Positions 1-6,093 are shown, numbered from the stretch's first letter. The stretch is DNA of 6,750 nucleotides from Thermoprotei archaeon (GCA_021158375.1 JAGGUS010000168.1:1-6750), one strand, 5' to 3'. Translations and numbers: made by a program. Notes: generated from the sequence alone by a model not told the origin.

Positions 1-404
1 CGACCAAAGGCTCGTGGTATATATTTCTTGAGCTTCATAGCTTTATGCGCACAGGCATGAGCAACCCAGAGCCTAGAAGCGTCAAGACCTTTATACTCTG
101 CATTTGAACGAGCATTTTCAAGAACTTCAAGTATTGCTTTTGCAGCCTTTACGGGATATCTGCCAGCAGGCCATCCAGTTAACTGACGTTTATGAGCAAC
201 CTTACCATGAAATCTCCTAAAGGGTATTGGTCTTCTTAGGGATATCACCTCCTCTAATATCCTTTTAGCTTCCTCATATGGTCTACCCTTTATCTCTCTA
301 CATATCTCTACTGCATGCTTAAAGTGTATCCTTAAGTTCCTTCCGGATGCCTTAGCAGTTCTTTCTGGATCCAATTCCTTTACTGAATAACCCCATGTAG
401 GCAT
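1..404 (-). CDS. rpl22: Ribosomal protein uL22 (L22), partial at its 3' end
   Basis: This is large-subunit ribosomal protein uL22, which binds 23S rRNA and lines the peptide exit tunnel with its extended loop. 134 residues are visible before the window edge; archaeal uL22 is usually about 150, so roughly 20 C-terminal residues are missing. The protein begins MPTWGYSVKELDPERTAKAS. It carries the archaeal uL22 features RNLRIHFKHAVEICREIKGR (about residues 22-41), the loop stretch RRPIPFRRFHGKVAHKR, and AKAILEVLENARSNAEYKGLD with the later AHKAMKLKKYIPRAFG near the edge. The ATG at 404 is preceded by GGTGATC (407-413), a seven-base match to the 16S anti-Shine-Dalgarno sequence at ideal spacing, so the start is firm. 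It lies 73 bp downstream of uS19 on the same strand, the conserved S19-L22 order, and uS3 would be expected just outside the window. A TATA-like element in the gap may add a second promoter. Confidence 0.96.
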   Translation of the reverse strand, partial: MPTWGYSVKELDPERTAKASGRNLRIHFKHAVEICREIKGRPYEEAKRILEEVISLRRPIPFRRFHGKVAHKRQLTGWPAGRYPVKAAKAILEVLENARSNAEYKGLDASRLWVAHACAHKAMKLKKYIPRAFG

Positions 405-450
405 CAGATCACCACATTTAGTGAAGCGAGATTATATCAATACACGTTCA

Positions 451-460
451 TTATAAATTT
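451..460 (-). promoter_or_regulatory. Possible TATA box for uL22
   Basis: On the minus strand this reads AAATTTATAA, and it lies about 50 bp upstream of the uL22 start. Counting about 26 bp downstream predicts transcription start near 429, giving a leader of about 25 nt that contains the GGTGATC ribosome binding site. uL22 may equally be read through from uS19, because no T-run separates the two. Confidence 0.35.
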
Positions 461-477
461 AACCGTACTTAGAGGAT

Positions 478-882
478 TTACTTTAGTGGTACATACATTG
501 ATGACCTTGTAGCCCTTAGTCCGGGTTCGCCGTGCTTTACTATTTTAGTTGTTGGCGCGAACTCGCCTAAGTAATGACCTATCATCTCAGGAGTTATTGT
601 AACGGGCATAAACTCCTTTCCATTATATACATGTATTGTAAGTCCTACCATCTCAGGTAGAATTATCATATCCCTTACATGTGTTCTAATGACCATGTGC
701 TTTCCTTCCTTCATTAACCTCTTAGCCTTCCTTATCTTCTCAAGTAACCTCCTCTGCGCTGGTGTTAAGCCCCTAAGTAGGCTTCTTCGCTGTCTAGCTG
801 GAAGTAACTCTATGAACTTATCCATGCTCATCTTCTGCAATTCTTCTATTGTATATCCTCTATATGTGAACTTAATCGGCAT
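478..882 (-). CDS. rps19: Ribosomal protein uS19 (S19)
   Basis: uS19 of the small ribosomal subunit (bacterial S19, eukaryotic uS19/S15) sits in the head of the 30S particle and contacts the A-site region and bridges to the 50S. The 134-residue length fits archaeal uS19, which has an N-terminal extension compared with bacteria. That extension is visible here as residues 1-60, including FTYRGYTIEELQ and RRSLLRGLTPAQRRLLEKIR. The conserved core follows, with VIRTHVRDMIILPEMVG (64-80), GHYLGEFAPT (102-111) and the terminal KHGEPGLRATRSSMYVPLK. The ATG at 882 has GGTGTC (886-891) as ribosome binding site, with six bases between GGT and the start codon. It starts the ribosomal cluster here: the gene before it on the same strand is a transglutaminase-like protein ending 41 bp upstream, not uL2 as in the usual uL23-uL2-uS19-uL22-uS3 order. 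A TATA-like element overlaps the end of that upstream gene. Confidence 0.98.
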   Translation of the reverse strand: MPIKFTYRGYTIEELQKMSMDKFIELLPARQRRSLLRGLTPAQRRLLEKIRKAKRLMKEGKHMVIRTHVRDMIILPEMVGLTIHVYNGKEFMPVTITPEMIGHYLGEFAPTTKIVKHGEPGLRATRSSMYVPLK

Positions 883-913
883 TACGACACCTTAGTTTTA
901 TGAAATAATGAAA

Positions 914-922
914 CTATAAAAA
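914..922 (-). promoter_or_regulatory. Likely TATA box for uS19 (also T-run after upstream gene)
   Basis: The minus strand reads TTTTTATAG immediately after the stop codon of the transglutaminase-like gene. Its centre is about 36 bp from the uS19 ATG, so transcription would start near 892, leaving a leader of about 10 nt that just accommodates the GGTG ribosome binding site. The same five-T run could also serve as a terminator for the upstream gene. Confidence 0.5.
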
Positions 923-923
923 C

Positions 924-2228
924 TTACTCCTTCGAAGTTAATAGGCTGCGATATCTAAAGATCTTCCTATGTAGGTATATGTTATCGGCTATCAATAATA
1001 GTATTACAGTAACTATTATGAAGTCCTTTATAGGAAGCCTTCCTATCCCTGGAACATAGACTACTGAAGGGATAATTTCGCTAGGGCCTATCGCCTTAGC
1101 TGAAGTAACGTTAACTGAGAGTACGGAGATTAGGATCTGAGGTAACATTGGGGGTTTATATGCATTATATTCATGAATATACGGGACATAATATGCGAAC
1201 TCAGCATCACCTACATCCACTAAATCTCTTTCGTAAGGAGATGTTATCGTTACTTCTACTGGAACCCAACCTATCTTAGGTAGGTATACCTCGGCCCATG
1301 CATGAAATCCTAGAAGGTCTATTTGACCATTTGCATAACTGAAGATCATACCCTCGTATCTATTTGCTGGTACGCCTAATCCCCTAGCGAGAGCTACAAA
1401 GAGATCTACTATATGTCTACATACACCATAATGCTTCTTTTTCCCCTCAACTTCTATCGTAGTGTTAAGTATCTGACTGGCTTTAAGTCTCGAGTAGGGA
1501 TAATCAAAGCGATCCATATAGTAAACATTATAGGAAATCCAATTTAATAACTCCTTAACGATATCGTAAGCTCTTATCTGTCCTATGGGTTTATGATATT
1601 TAGCTATTAATCTCTGGCGTATTTCGTTTATGACTTGCTGTACTACGCTAGTATTGTAATCCCAGTAATAAGTAGGCATCGTGAAAGTATAGTAGTCCTC
1701 TCCAAGTTCCTTTTTAGCATCATTAACTGTACCACCAGGGTTTAGCGCAAGAGATGACCCATCAACACGAGATACTACAACATGCATCTTAACTATGACT
1801 ATCGTCTCCTCCCTAGGAGCTTGAGTTCCAAGACCAAGAGCTATTACATGATGAGAGAATCCATAAGTATCTCGAATCGAACTTGGAACTTCAGCATAGC
1901 TTCTAGACATTGGAAGATATTTGTTTAAATCGTAATAACCTACACTTGAGAAGCTTAAGCTACCTTTTACAGGAATTATCTTTTCTATCTCTACTGAAGA
2001 CCAGAAGTTGTTCACATACATGGGTATCATTATACCTATGGGTACTCTTTGCGTACCGTTATAGATCAAAAGTAACTTAAGCTCAACATCAAAGCTCGCC
2101 TTATCATAGAGCTTAATATTGTTCGGTATTTTGACAGTATAATGGGGAAAGGCTATTTGAGCATGCGTAGTAATTACTAGAGAAGCAAACAGTAAGAGAA
2201 GTATATGTAGTGTAATTGCTTTTCTCAA
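924..2228 (-). CDS. Secreted, membrane-anchored transglutaminase-like protein
   Basis: This is a protein of the transglutaminase-like/papain-fold superfamily, exported and tethered outside the cell; archaeal members are mostly of unknown function, and a cysteine protease or amide-bond activity is only inferred. Numbering below counts from the more upstream GTG at 2261 (445 codons). An N-terminal signal peptide (RKAITLHILLLLFASLVITTHAQ, about 13-35) precedes a beta-rich, possibly N-glycosylated region without recognisable family. The core follows: Cys281 in HYGVCRH, His320 in GFHAWAEVYLP, and GWVPVEVT, where Glu336 stands at the usual catalytic Asp. A C-terminal membrane helix (about 413-430, IIVTVILLLIADNIYL) ends in a basic tail, HRKIFRYR, that would be cytoplasmic. 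I chose the TTG start at 2228 because GGGAGGT (2233-2239) sits just before it and it leaves a textbook signal peptide. The ATG at 2243 is the alternative, probably leaderless; the GTG at 2261 has no ribosome binding site. It is divergent from the winged-helix gene. Confidence 0.85.
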   Translation of the reverse strand: MRKAITLHILLLLFASLVITTHAQIAFPHYTVKIPNNIKLYDKASFDVELKLLLIYNGTQRVPIGIMIPMYVNNFWSSVEIEKIIPVKGSLSFSSVGYYDLNKYLPMSRSYAEVPSSIRDTYGFSHHVIALGLGTQAPREETIVIVKMHVVVSRVDGSSLALNPGGTVNDAKKELGEDYYTFTMPTYYWDYNTSVVQQVINEIRQRLIAKYHKPIGQIRAYDIVKELLNWISYNVYYMDRFDYPYSRLKASQILNTTIEVEGKKKHYGVCRHIVDLFVALARGLGVPANRYEGMIFSYANGQIDLLGFHAWAEVYLPKIGWVPVEVTITSPYERDLVDVGDAEFAYYVPYIHEYNAYKPPMLPQILISVLSVNVTSAKAIGPSEIIPSVVYVPGIGRLPIKDFIIVTVILLLIADNIYLHRKIFRYRSLLTSKE

Positions 2229-2262
2229 ACGTACCTCCCTCATTATCAAAGTAAATTGCACT

Positions 2263-2270
2263 TAATTTAT
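2263..2270 (-). promoter_or_regulatory. Possible TATA box for the transglutaminase-like gene
   Basis: The minus strand reads ATAAATTA here. Counting about 26 bp downstream places the transcript start near 2241, which excludes the GTG at 2261 as start codon. It leaves either a near-leaderless ATG at 2243 or a 13-nt leader holding GGGAGGT before the TTG at 2228. Confidence 0.35.
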
Positions 2271-2296
2271 TTTACGCTTCCATGAGTTTTCCCGCC

Positions 2297-2303
2297 TTAA
2301 ATA
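2297..2303 (+). promoter_or_regulatory. Possible TATA box for the winged-helix gene
   Basis: TTAAATA lies about 36 bp upstream of the ATG at 2336, preceded by the GC-rich CCCGCC. Predicted transcription start is near 2326, giving a leader of about 10 nt with only a weak purine stretch GGGAAG (2328-2333) as ribosome binding site. It shares a divergent gap of about 100 bp with the transglutaminase-like promoter. Confidence 0.35.
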
Positions 2304-2335
2304 GTTCTATGAACCTTTGGATATATGGGAAGAAA

Positions 2336-2641
2336 ATGAGCGCAAACGTGGAGAGGATAGCTTTAGAGGCAGTCTCTGAACTCATAATTAAAGCTAGAGG
2401 ATCATGTGTTACATTTACACCTAAACGTATCGCTCGGCTTGCTGGACTCGATACAAAGCCTGTCACGCTTAGCGTAGTGAAGTATGTGTTAGAGAGGCTT
2501 AGGAGCAAGGGCTTAATAGATATTTGGGATAGTAAGAGGAGGACAAGGTATATAGTAACAAAGGAAAGTCCATTATGGAAAATGATAAGAAACAGAAAAG
2601 CAAAAGCTCCTTTAGCGGATATCGCGCTCATTATAAGGTAG
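2336..2641 (+). CDS. Small winged-helix DNA-binding protein
   Basis: This is a 101-residue protein whose sequence reads as a winged helix-turn-helix domain, probably a transcription regulator; no specific family is recognised. A first helix (about residues 4-21, NVERIALEAVSELIIKARG) is followed by the helix-turn-helix TPKRIARLAG (28-37) and recognition helix TLSVVKYVLERLRSKG (44-59). A wing of two beta strands comes next, LIDIWDSKRRTRYIVTK (60-76), rich in Arg and Lys at the turn. A basic tail with WKMIRNRKAKAP follows. No metal or ligand motif is visible. The ATG at 2336 was preferred to the in-frame ATGs at 2282 and 2309 because the domain begins directly after it and a TATA-like element at 2297 lies downstream of 2282. 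The 3' end overlaps by 30 bp the end of the convergent Trm112-like gene. The upstream neighbour is the divergent transglutaminase-like gene, a possible regulatory target, though this is only positional. Confidence 0.8.
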   Translation: MSANVERIALEAVSELIIKARGSCVTFTPKRIARLAGLDTKPVTLSVVKYVLERLRSKGLIDIWDSKRRTRYIVTKESPLWKMIRNRKAKAPLADIALIIR

Positions 2642-2875
2642 GCCATATTTTAATATTTTTTCAGGGATTTCGTTTAGCCAACGTTTGAGGAATTTTACAT
2701 CTTCAGACTTGCTCCTTAATTCATCAGGTAGTAGATGTGGTATACCTCCTATAATAGGATACCATCGTCTACATTTGCTACAAAATATTATTCCTTCTTC
2801 TATCTCTTCGCGCTCTACAAATACGTATAATTCGAGAGGCACATGTTTACAAACCGGACACTTTAATATTTCCAT
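2612..2875 (-). CDS. Trm112-like zinc-ribbon protein
   Basis: This 87-residue protein belongs to the Trm112/YcaR (UPF0434) family. In eukaryotes and some archaea, Trm112 is a small activating partner of several SAM-dependent methyltransferases that modify tRNA, rRNA and release factors. The hallmark zinc ribbon is complete: Cys6 and Cys9 in MEILKCPVCK, then Cys32 and Cys35 in FCSKCRRWYPI. It is followed by the family signature YPIIGGIPHLLPDELR (39-54) and a charged C-terminal helix, FLKRWLNEIPEKILKY. The ATG at 2875 is chosen because GAGGTGG (2879-2885) precedes it, the family normally starts at this methionine, and a TATA box predicts transcription from about 2890. The in-frame GTG at 2899 lies upstream of that point. 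It follows IleRS on the same strand after 69 bp. Its last 30 bp overlap the end of the winged-helix gene on the other strand. The methyltransferase partner is not in the window. Confidence 0.9.
   Translation of the reverse strand: MEILKCPVCKHVPLELYVFVEREEIEEGIIFCSKCRRWYPIIGGIPHLLPDELRSKSEDVKFLKRWLNEIPEKILKYGLPYNERDIR
2645..2661 (+). terminator. T-rich terminator of the winged-helix gene
   Basis: Directly after the winged-helix stop codon, the plus strand is AT-rich and ends in six consecutive T (2656-2661). Such T-runs without a hairpin are the usual archaeal terminator. It lies within the antisense of the Trm112-like coding region, where it appears as Lys and Ile codons, so chance composition cannot be excluded. 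Confidence 0.3.
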
Positions 2876-2910
2876 TAACCACCTCTTCAAGTTAAACACC
2901 AGGAGAACTT

Positions 2911-2921
2911 TTATTTATAAA
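2911..2921 (-). promoter_or_regulatory. TATA box for the Trm112-like gene
   Basis: The minus strand reads TTTATAAATAA, the strongest TATA match in the window. Its centre is about 26 bp from 2890, so the leader would be about 15 nt and contain the GAGGTGG ribosome binding site. This suggests the gene can be expressed independently of IleRS. Confidence 0.55.
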
Positions 2922-2944
2922 TGGATGAAATTGCGAAATAAAAC

Positions 2945-5824
2945 CTATTTCTCTATTCGAAAGGCTATTCGATAGCCCTTAAACTCGAATTGACCGTGAG
3001 GTTTATCCATACTTGATAGCCTTACTACTTCCTTTGCACCACACCTCTTCTTTACATTTTCCATTACGCTATTGAGTAGATCTAGAGCAGCGTCATCGCC
3101 AGCAATATATAGCTTTATTTCGTCTATGGGCTTTAATTTGAGTTCCTTTCTTTTAGCTCGTACATGACGTGATAGATCGCGTAATAGACGCTCTGCCAAT
3201 AATTCTCTAGTTTCCCGTACATCAAGTCCTATCTTACCTATGCTAGTAGAGGTAATCTTTATCTCATCAGATGACGGTGGGGTGTCAAATATTACTTCTT
3301 TCACATTAGCAGCCCGCATTATTACACTTTTGAGAGAACTTAACGATTTGTCCTCTACATATACCGCATAACACGGCCATCTAGCTTTTATTCCTGCCTC
3401 CTGTCTAAGCCTTTTAACTGCTACTATAAGCTCCCTTAATTTAAGGAATAATCGTTCTAAATCTGTGTTTATTAAAGATTCATTAGGAGACGGCCATGGC
3501 AACATATGAACACTATCAACATCTATTCCTTCCAATTCCTTTAACACACTTAGGAATACTTTTTCGGCAAGCATTGGATTAAGTGGTGCGGCAAGTCTTA
3601 AGAATCTATCCAATACGTACTTTAATGTATGGAGTACTTTTCCAGCTTCAGTTTCATCTCTTATCCTCTCTCGGATTATCTGGATATAGAATCTACTCAC
3701 GTCCTCCACTATAAAGTCATAAAGTAGTCGAGCGTATTCAGGAATCTCATATGATTCAAGAGCTTTAGTTGTCTCTTTTATGAGAGTATTTACTCTAGAG
3801 ATAAGCCATTTATCCTCTATAGCAAGATCTCGATCTACTTCTTTATGATACTTAGCGAGTTGTTTGAGATAGTTAAATGTATTTGTGAATATAAGTATAT
3901 ACGTCCTGGCACGTGATAATAGGCCATATCCAAATCTCTGGTCTTCGCCTGGTGATGTTGATATAGTCTGGTAGAAACGCAATATTTCAGCACAATACTT
4001 CTCTACTACCTCATCAGGTAAGATGACGTTCCCTAACGACTTATGCATAGCAATACCACGTTCGTCTGTTACAAAACCGTGCATATATACACGCCTATAG
4101 GGCAATTTATTGAAAAGTATGGTTGATAACACGAAGAGAGCGCTAAACCATCCTCTGATCTGATCTTTACCCTCTAGGACGACCTCTAGGGTATCCCACT
4201 TTGAATAATCATGAATTCCCTTAACCTGCGGTAAGACAGACCATATTACCGACCCTGAATCTATCCATACATCGACGACGTCCGGAACTCTGCGCATTTC
4301 AGCACCGCACTTTGGACATTTAAAGGATACTTCGTCTATGAAAGGCCTATGAGGATCGTTTACACGCCTACCAGATAGTTTTTCAACAGTCCTAATGGAA
4401 TCAACTACTGTATAATAACCGCAATTCTTACACATCCATACAGGCAATGGTGTACCCCAGAACCTCTGCCTGGATATGCACCAATCATCTATGTTCTTAA
4501 GCCAATCTATGAAGAGCGCTTTAGCCCATTCAGGAATCCATGTAGTCTTTTCGGCCATCTTGACTAGTTTATCCCGAAGATCTTTGATCTTAAAGAACCA
4601 TTGCTTAGTAAGCCTAAATATTAGAGGTGTCTTACAACGCCAACAATGAGGATACTCATGTAATATCGCTCCATACTTGACTACTAAGTCCTTTGCTTTA
4701 AGTCTCTCCACAACTAAGGCATTGACTTCGTTTACGCTCTTTCCAGCAAAGAACCCTCCGTCGCTATTAAATACCCCTTTCTCGTCTACAAATACTATAA
4801 GAGGTAGACCTAGTGATGTGCCTATATCGAAATCTTCAGGGCCGAAAGATGGAGCCACATGAAGACAGCCAGTGCCTTCGTCAACTTTTACATATTCTGC
4901 GCTCACTATTACAGTATGGTACCTCGCCATATCCTCGTATTTAGCATGAATTGGTACCTCTTCTTTAAGAGGATACTCGTATTTCTTCCCCTCAAGCGCC
5001 CTTCCTGGGAACTCGTCTAATATCTCGTACTTCTCAATACCTAGTTCACTCAATAAACCTGCTCCGACCTGATATGAGGAAAGAATCCATACTTCATCTC
5101 CTACTTTAACCTTTACATACTTCTCATCGGGATGTACGGCTATTACCATATTGCCTATTAGAGTCCATGGCGTAGTAGTCCAGACTATTATATAGTTATT
5201 TTCTTCCTCAAGAAGACGTACCTTAAAGTATAGGCTTGGAGATTTCTTCTGTTTATATTCGTACTCATGTTGCGCTAGAACAGTTTGACACCGTGGACAC
5301 CAACCAAGTACCTTCCATCCTTGATATAATCTGCCTAAATCATGCATACGTTTTATAGTCCACCATATACCATCTATGTATGTAGGATCTACTGTGAGGT
5401 AGGGTTTTTTCCAGTCCATCCACACGCCTAATCTCTTAAACTGCTCTGTTTCCCTTTTTACATTATTGAATGCTAGCCTCCTACACTCATCAATGAATTT
5501 ATCAACGCCATAAGACAGTACATCAGTCTTAGTTTTGAATTTGAGCTTTTTCTCGACTTGAACTTCTATAGGTAAGCCATGCATGTCAAAACCAGGAGTA
5601 TCAACAACGCTATACCCCCTCATTCTCCAGAAACGAAGAACTATATCCTTTAGAGTTTTATTCCATGAATGGCCTAAATGAATTGGCCCTGTTGGGTACG
5701 GCGGTCCATCTATGAAATTGAATACTGGCTTATCCTTTAATGATTCTTTAACCTTTTCGTAGACTTTATGTTCATCCCAATACCGAAGTATTTCTTCTTC
5801 CCATTTCCTTATTTGATCAAGCAT
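2945..5824 (-). CDS. ileS: Isoleucyl-tRNA synthetase (class Ia)
   Basis: IleRS attaches isoleucine to tRNA-Ile with ATP in the cytoplasm and hydrolyses mischarged valine. All the family landmarks are present in 959 residues: HLGH (49-52) after PPYPTGPI, and a first zinc pair Cys176/Cys179 in GWCPRC. The CP1 editing domain has WTTTPW (215-220) and HVAPSFGPEDFD with Asp331. Further cysteine pairs are 394/397, 465/468 and 503/506, and WCISRQRFWGTP spans about 448-459. The signature-2 loop reads AMHKSLGN (592-599) rather than KMSKSLGN; the second lysine, Lys595, is kept. An alpha-helical anticodon-binding domain and a short C-terminal region follow. Archaeal IleRS is commonly over 1,000 residues, so the C-terminal part seems compact. 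The ATG at 5824 has GAGGTAG upstream (5833-5839) at slightly long spacing. A tRNA-Ile gene lies 128 bp upstream on the same strand, and the Trm112-like gene follows after 69 bp. Confidence 0.98.
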   Translation of the reverse strand: MLDQIRKWEEEILRYWDEHKVYEKVKESLKDKPVFNFIDGPPYPTGPIHLGHSWNKTLKDIVLRFWRMRGYSVVDTPGFDMHGLPIEVQVEKKLKFKTKTDVLSYGVDKFIDECRRLAFNNVKRETEQFKRLGVWMDWKKPYLTVDPTYIDGIWWTIKRMHDLGRLYQGWKVLGWCPRCQTVLAQHEYEYKQKKSPSLYFKVRLLEEENNYIIVWTTTPWTLIGNMVIAVHPDEKYVKVKVGDEVWILSSYQVGAGLLSELGIEKYEILDEFPGRALEGKKYEYPLKEEVPIHAKYEDMARYHTVIVSAEYVKVDEGTGCLHVAPSFGPEDFDIGTSLGLPLIVFVDEKGVFNSDGGFFAGKSVNEVNALVVERLKAKDLVVKYGAILHEYPHCWRCKTPLIFRLTKQWFFKIKDLRDKLVKMAEKTTWIPEWAKALFIDWLKNIDDWCISRQRFWGTPLPVWMCKNCGYYTVVDSIRTVEKLSGRRVNDPHRPFIDEVSFKCPKCGAEMRRVPDVVDVWIDSGSVIWSVLPQVKGIHDYSKWDTLEVVLEGKDQIRGWFSALFVLSTILFNKLPYRRVYMHGFVTDERGIAMHKSLGNVILPDEVVEKYCAEILRFYQTISTSPGEDQRFGYGLLSRARTYILIFTNTFNYLKQLAKYHKEVDRDLAIEDKWLISRVNTLIKETTKALESYEIPEYARLLYDFIVEDVSRFYIQIIRERIRDETEAGKVLHTLKYVLDRFLRLAAPLNPMLAEKVFLSVLKELEGIDVDSVHMLPWPSPNESLINTDLERLFLKLRELIVAVKRLRQEAGIKARWPCYAVYVEDKSLSSLKSVIMRAANVKEVIFDTPPSSDEIKITSTSIGKIGLDVRETRELLAERLLRDLSRHVRAKRKELKLKPIDEIKLYIAGDDAALDLLNSVMENVKKRCGAKEVVRLSSMDKPHGQFEFKGYRIAFRIEK

Positions 5825-5879
5825 TTTAGGTCTACCTCACGTTAGTTGAGCTTCTGCCATCTATTATCTGAAGAGGAAG

Positions 5880-5886
5880 TTATAAG
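5880..5886 (-). promoter_or_regulatory. Possible TATA box for ileS
   Basis: The minus strand reads CTTATAA about 58 bp upstream of the IleRS ATG, which would start the transcript near 5857 with a leader of about 33 nt. No strong T-run lies between the tRNA end and this point, so readthrough from the tRNA promoter is also possible. Confidence 0.35.
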
Positions 5887-5991
5887 TGTAAGCTTAAGCT
5901 GAATAAAGTGTTTATCATGTCGTTGTTAAACAGAAAGACGAGGCATAATATATGGTGGGGCCGGTGGGATTTGAACCCACGACCTCCGGCT

Positions 5992-6019
5992 TTCTTCGGC
6001 CTTGTGCCGGAGTCGGCCT
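5992..6019 (-). other. Bulge-helix-bulge tRNA intron (28 nt, position 37/38)
   Basis: The predicted precursor has the geometry recognised by archaeal tRNA-splicing endonuclease. There is a 5' bulge of U36, A37 and the first intron base, and a 3' bulge of the last two intron bases plus A38. Four nucleotides (positions 32-35, CUUA) face intron GAAG, forming three pairs plus one A-G mismatch. An inner GGCC/GGCC helix (6015-6018 with 5998-6001) begins exactly next to both bulges. This fit fixes the intron borders well. The mismatch makes the central helix slightly relaxed. Confidence 0.8.
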
Positions 6020-6029
6020 TATAAGGCCG
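6014..6029. repeat. 16-bp perfect palindrome across the tRNA anticodon and intron border
   Basis: CGGCCTTATAAGGCCG is its own reverse complement. In the precursor tRNA it can form a five-pair hairpin that sequesters the anticodon and competes with both the anticodon stem and the inner intron helix. It is most simply a by-product of anticodon stem and intron sequences rather than a protein-binding site. Confidence 0.6.
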
Positions 6030-6086
6030 GCGCTCCTCCAGGCTGAGCTACGGCCCCATTCCTCAGTCTAGAAGATATACGAAGTT

Positions 6087-6093
6087 TATTTAA
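6087..6093 (-). promoter_or_regulatory. Possible TATA box for tRNA-Ile
   Basis: The minus strand reads TTAAATA within a longer AT-rich stretch, centred about 33 bp upstream of the tRNA 5' end. A start near 6064 would give a leader of only a few nucleotides for RNase P to remove, the usual archaeal arrangement. Confidence 0.45.

Larger units (their letters stand above)
5953..6057 (-). tRNA. tRNA-Ile(UAU), intron-containing, CCA encoded
   Basis: A complete cloverleaf can be folded by hand. Acceptor GGGGCCG pairs with CGGCCCC. The D stem is GCTC/GAGC with loop AGCCTGGAG, and the anticodon stem is CCGGC/GCCGG. The variable loop is AGGTC, the T arm is GTGGG-TTCAAAT-CCCAC, and A73 is followed by an encoded CCA (5953-5955). 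The anticodon stem closes only if a 28-nt intron (5992-6019) is removed between positions 37 and 38. The spliced loop is C-U-UAU-A-A, so the anticodon is UAU, which reads AUA (Ile). A73, U36-A37 (a t6A site) and general resemblance to archaeal tRNA-Ile agree. Exons are 6020-6057 and 5953-5991; the mature length is 77 nt with CCA. Position 21 is G rather than the usual A. The gene lies directly upstream of IleRS. Most archaea lack a UAU tRNA-Ile, so this is an uncommon isoacceptor. Confidence 0.9.

Noticed and set aside
689..895. A short plus-strand frame opposite uS19
   Set aside because: It is entirely antisense to a conserved ribosomal protein gene and has no start signal.
2229..2261. GTG at 2261 as start of the transglutaminase-like gene
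   Set aside because: There is no ribosome binding site, and the predicted TATA box would start transcription downstream of it; starting at 2228 leaves a clean signal peptide.
2272..2646. A hydrophobic 124-codon minus-strand frame opposite the winged-helix gene
   Set aside because: It is the antisense shadow of a frame with clear domain structure; its apparent hydrophobicity is what the reverse complement of charged codons produces, and it has no ribosome binding site or family resemblance.
2876..2899. GTG at 2899 as start of the Trm112-like gene
   Set aside because: It lies upstream of the predicted transcript start, and the family signature begins at the ATG at 2875, which has a strong ribosome binding site.
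2685..2975. A plus-strand frame across the Trm112-like gene
   Set aside because: It is antisense to a zinc-ribbon coding region with all four cysteines, and the translated sequence resembles no protein family.
4677..4862. A short plus-strand frame inside IleRS
   Set aside because: It is antisense to the conserved editing domain, is Ser/Thr-rich low-complexity, and has no start signal.
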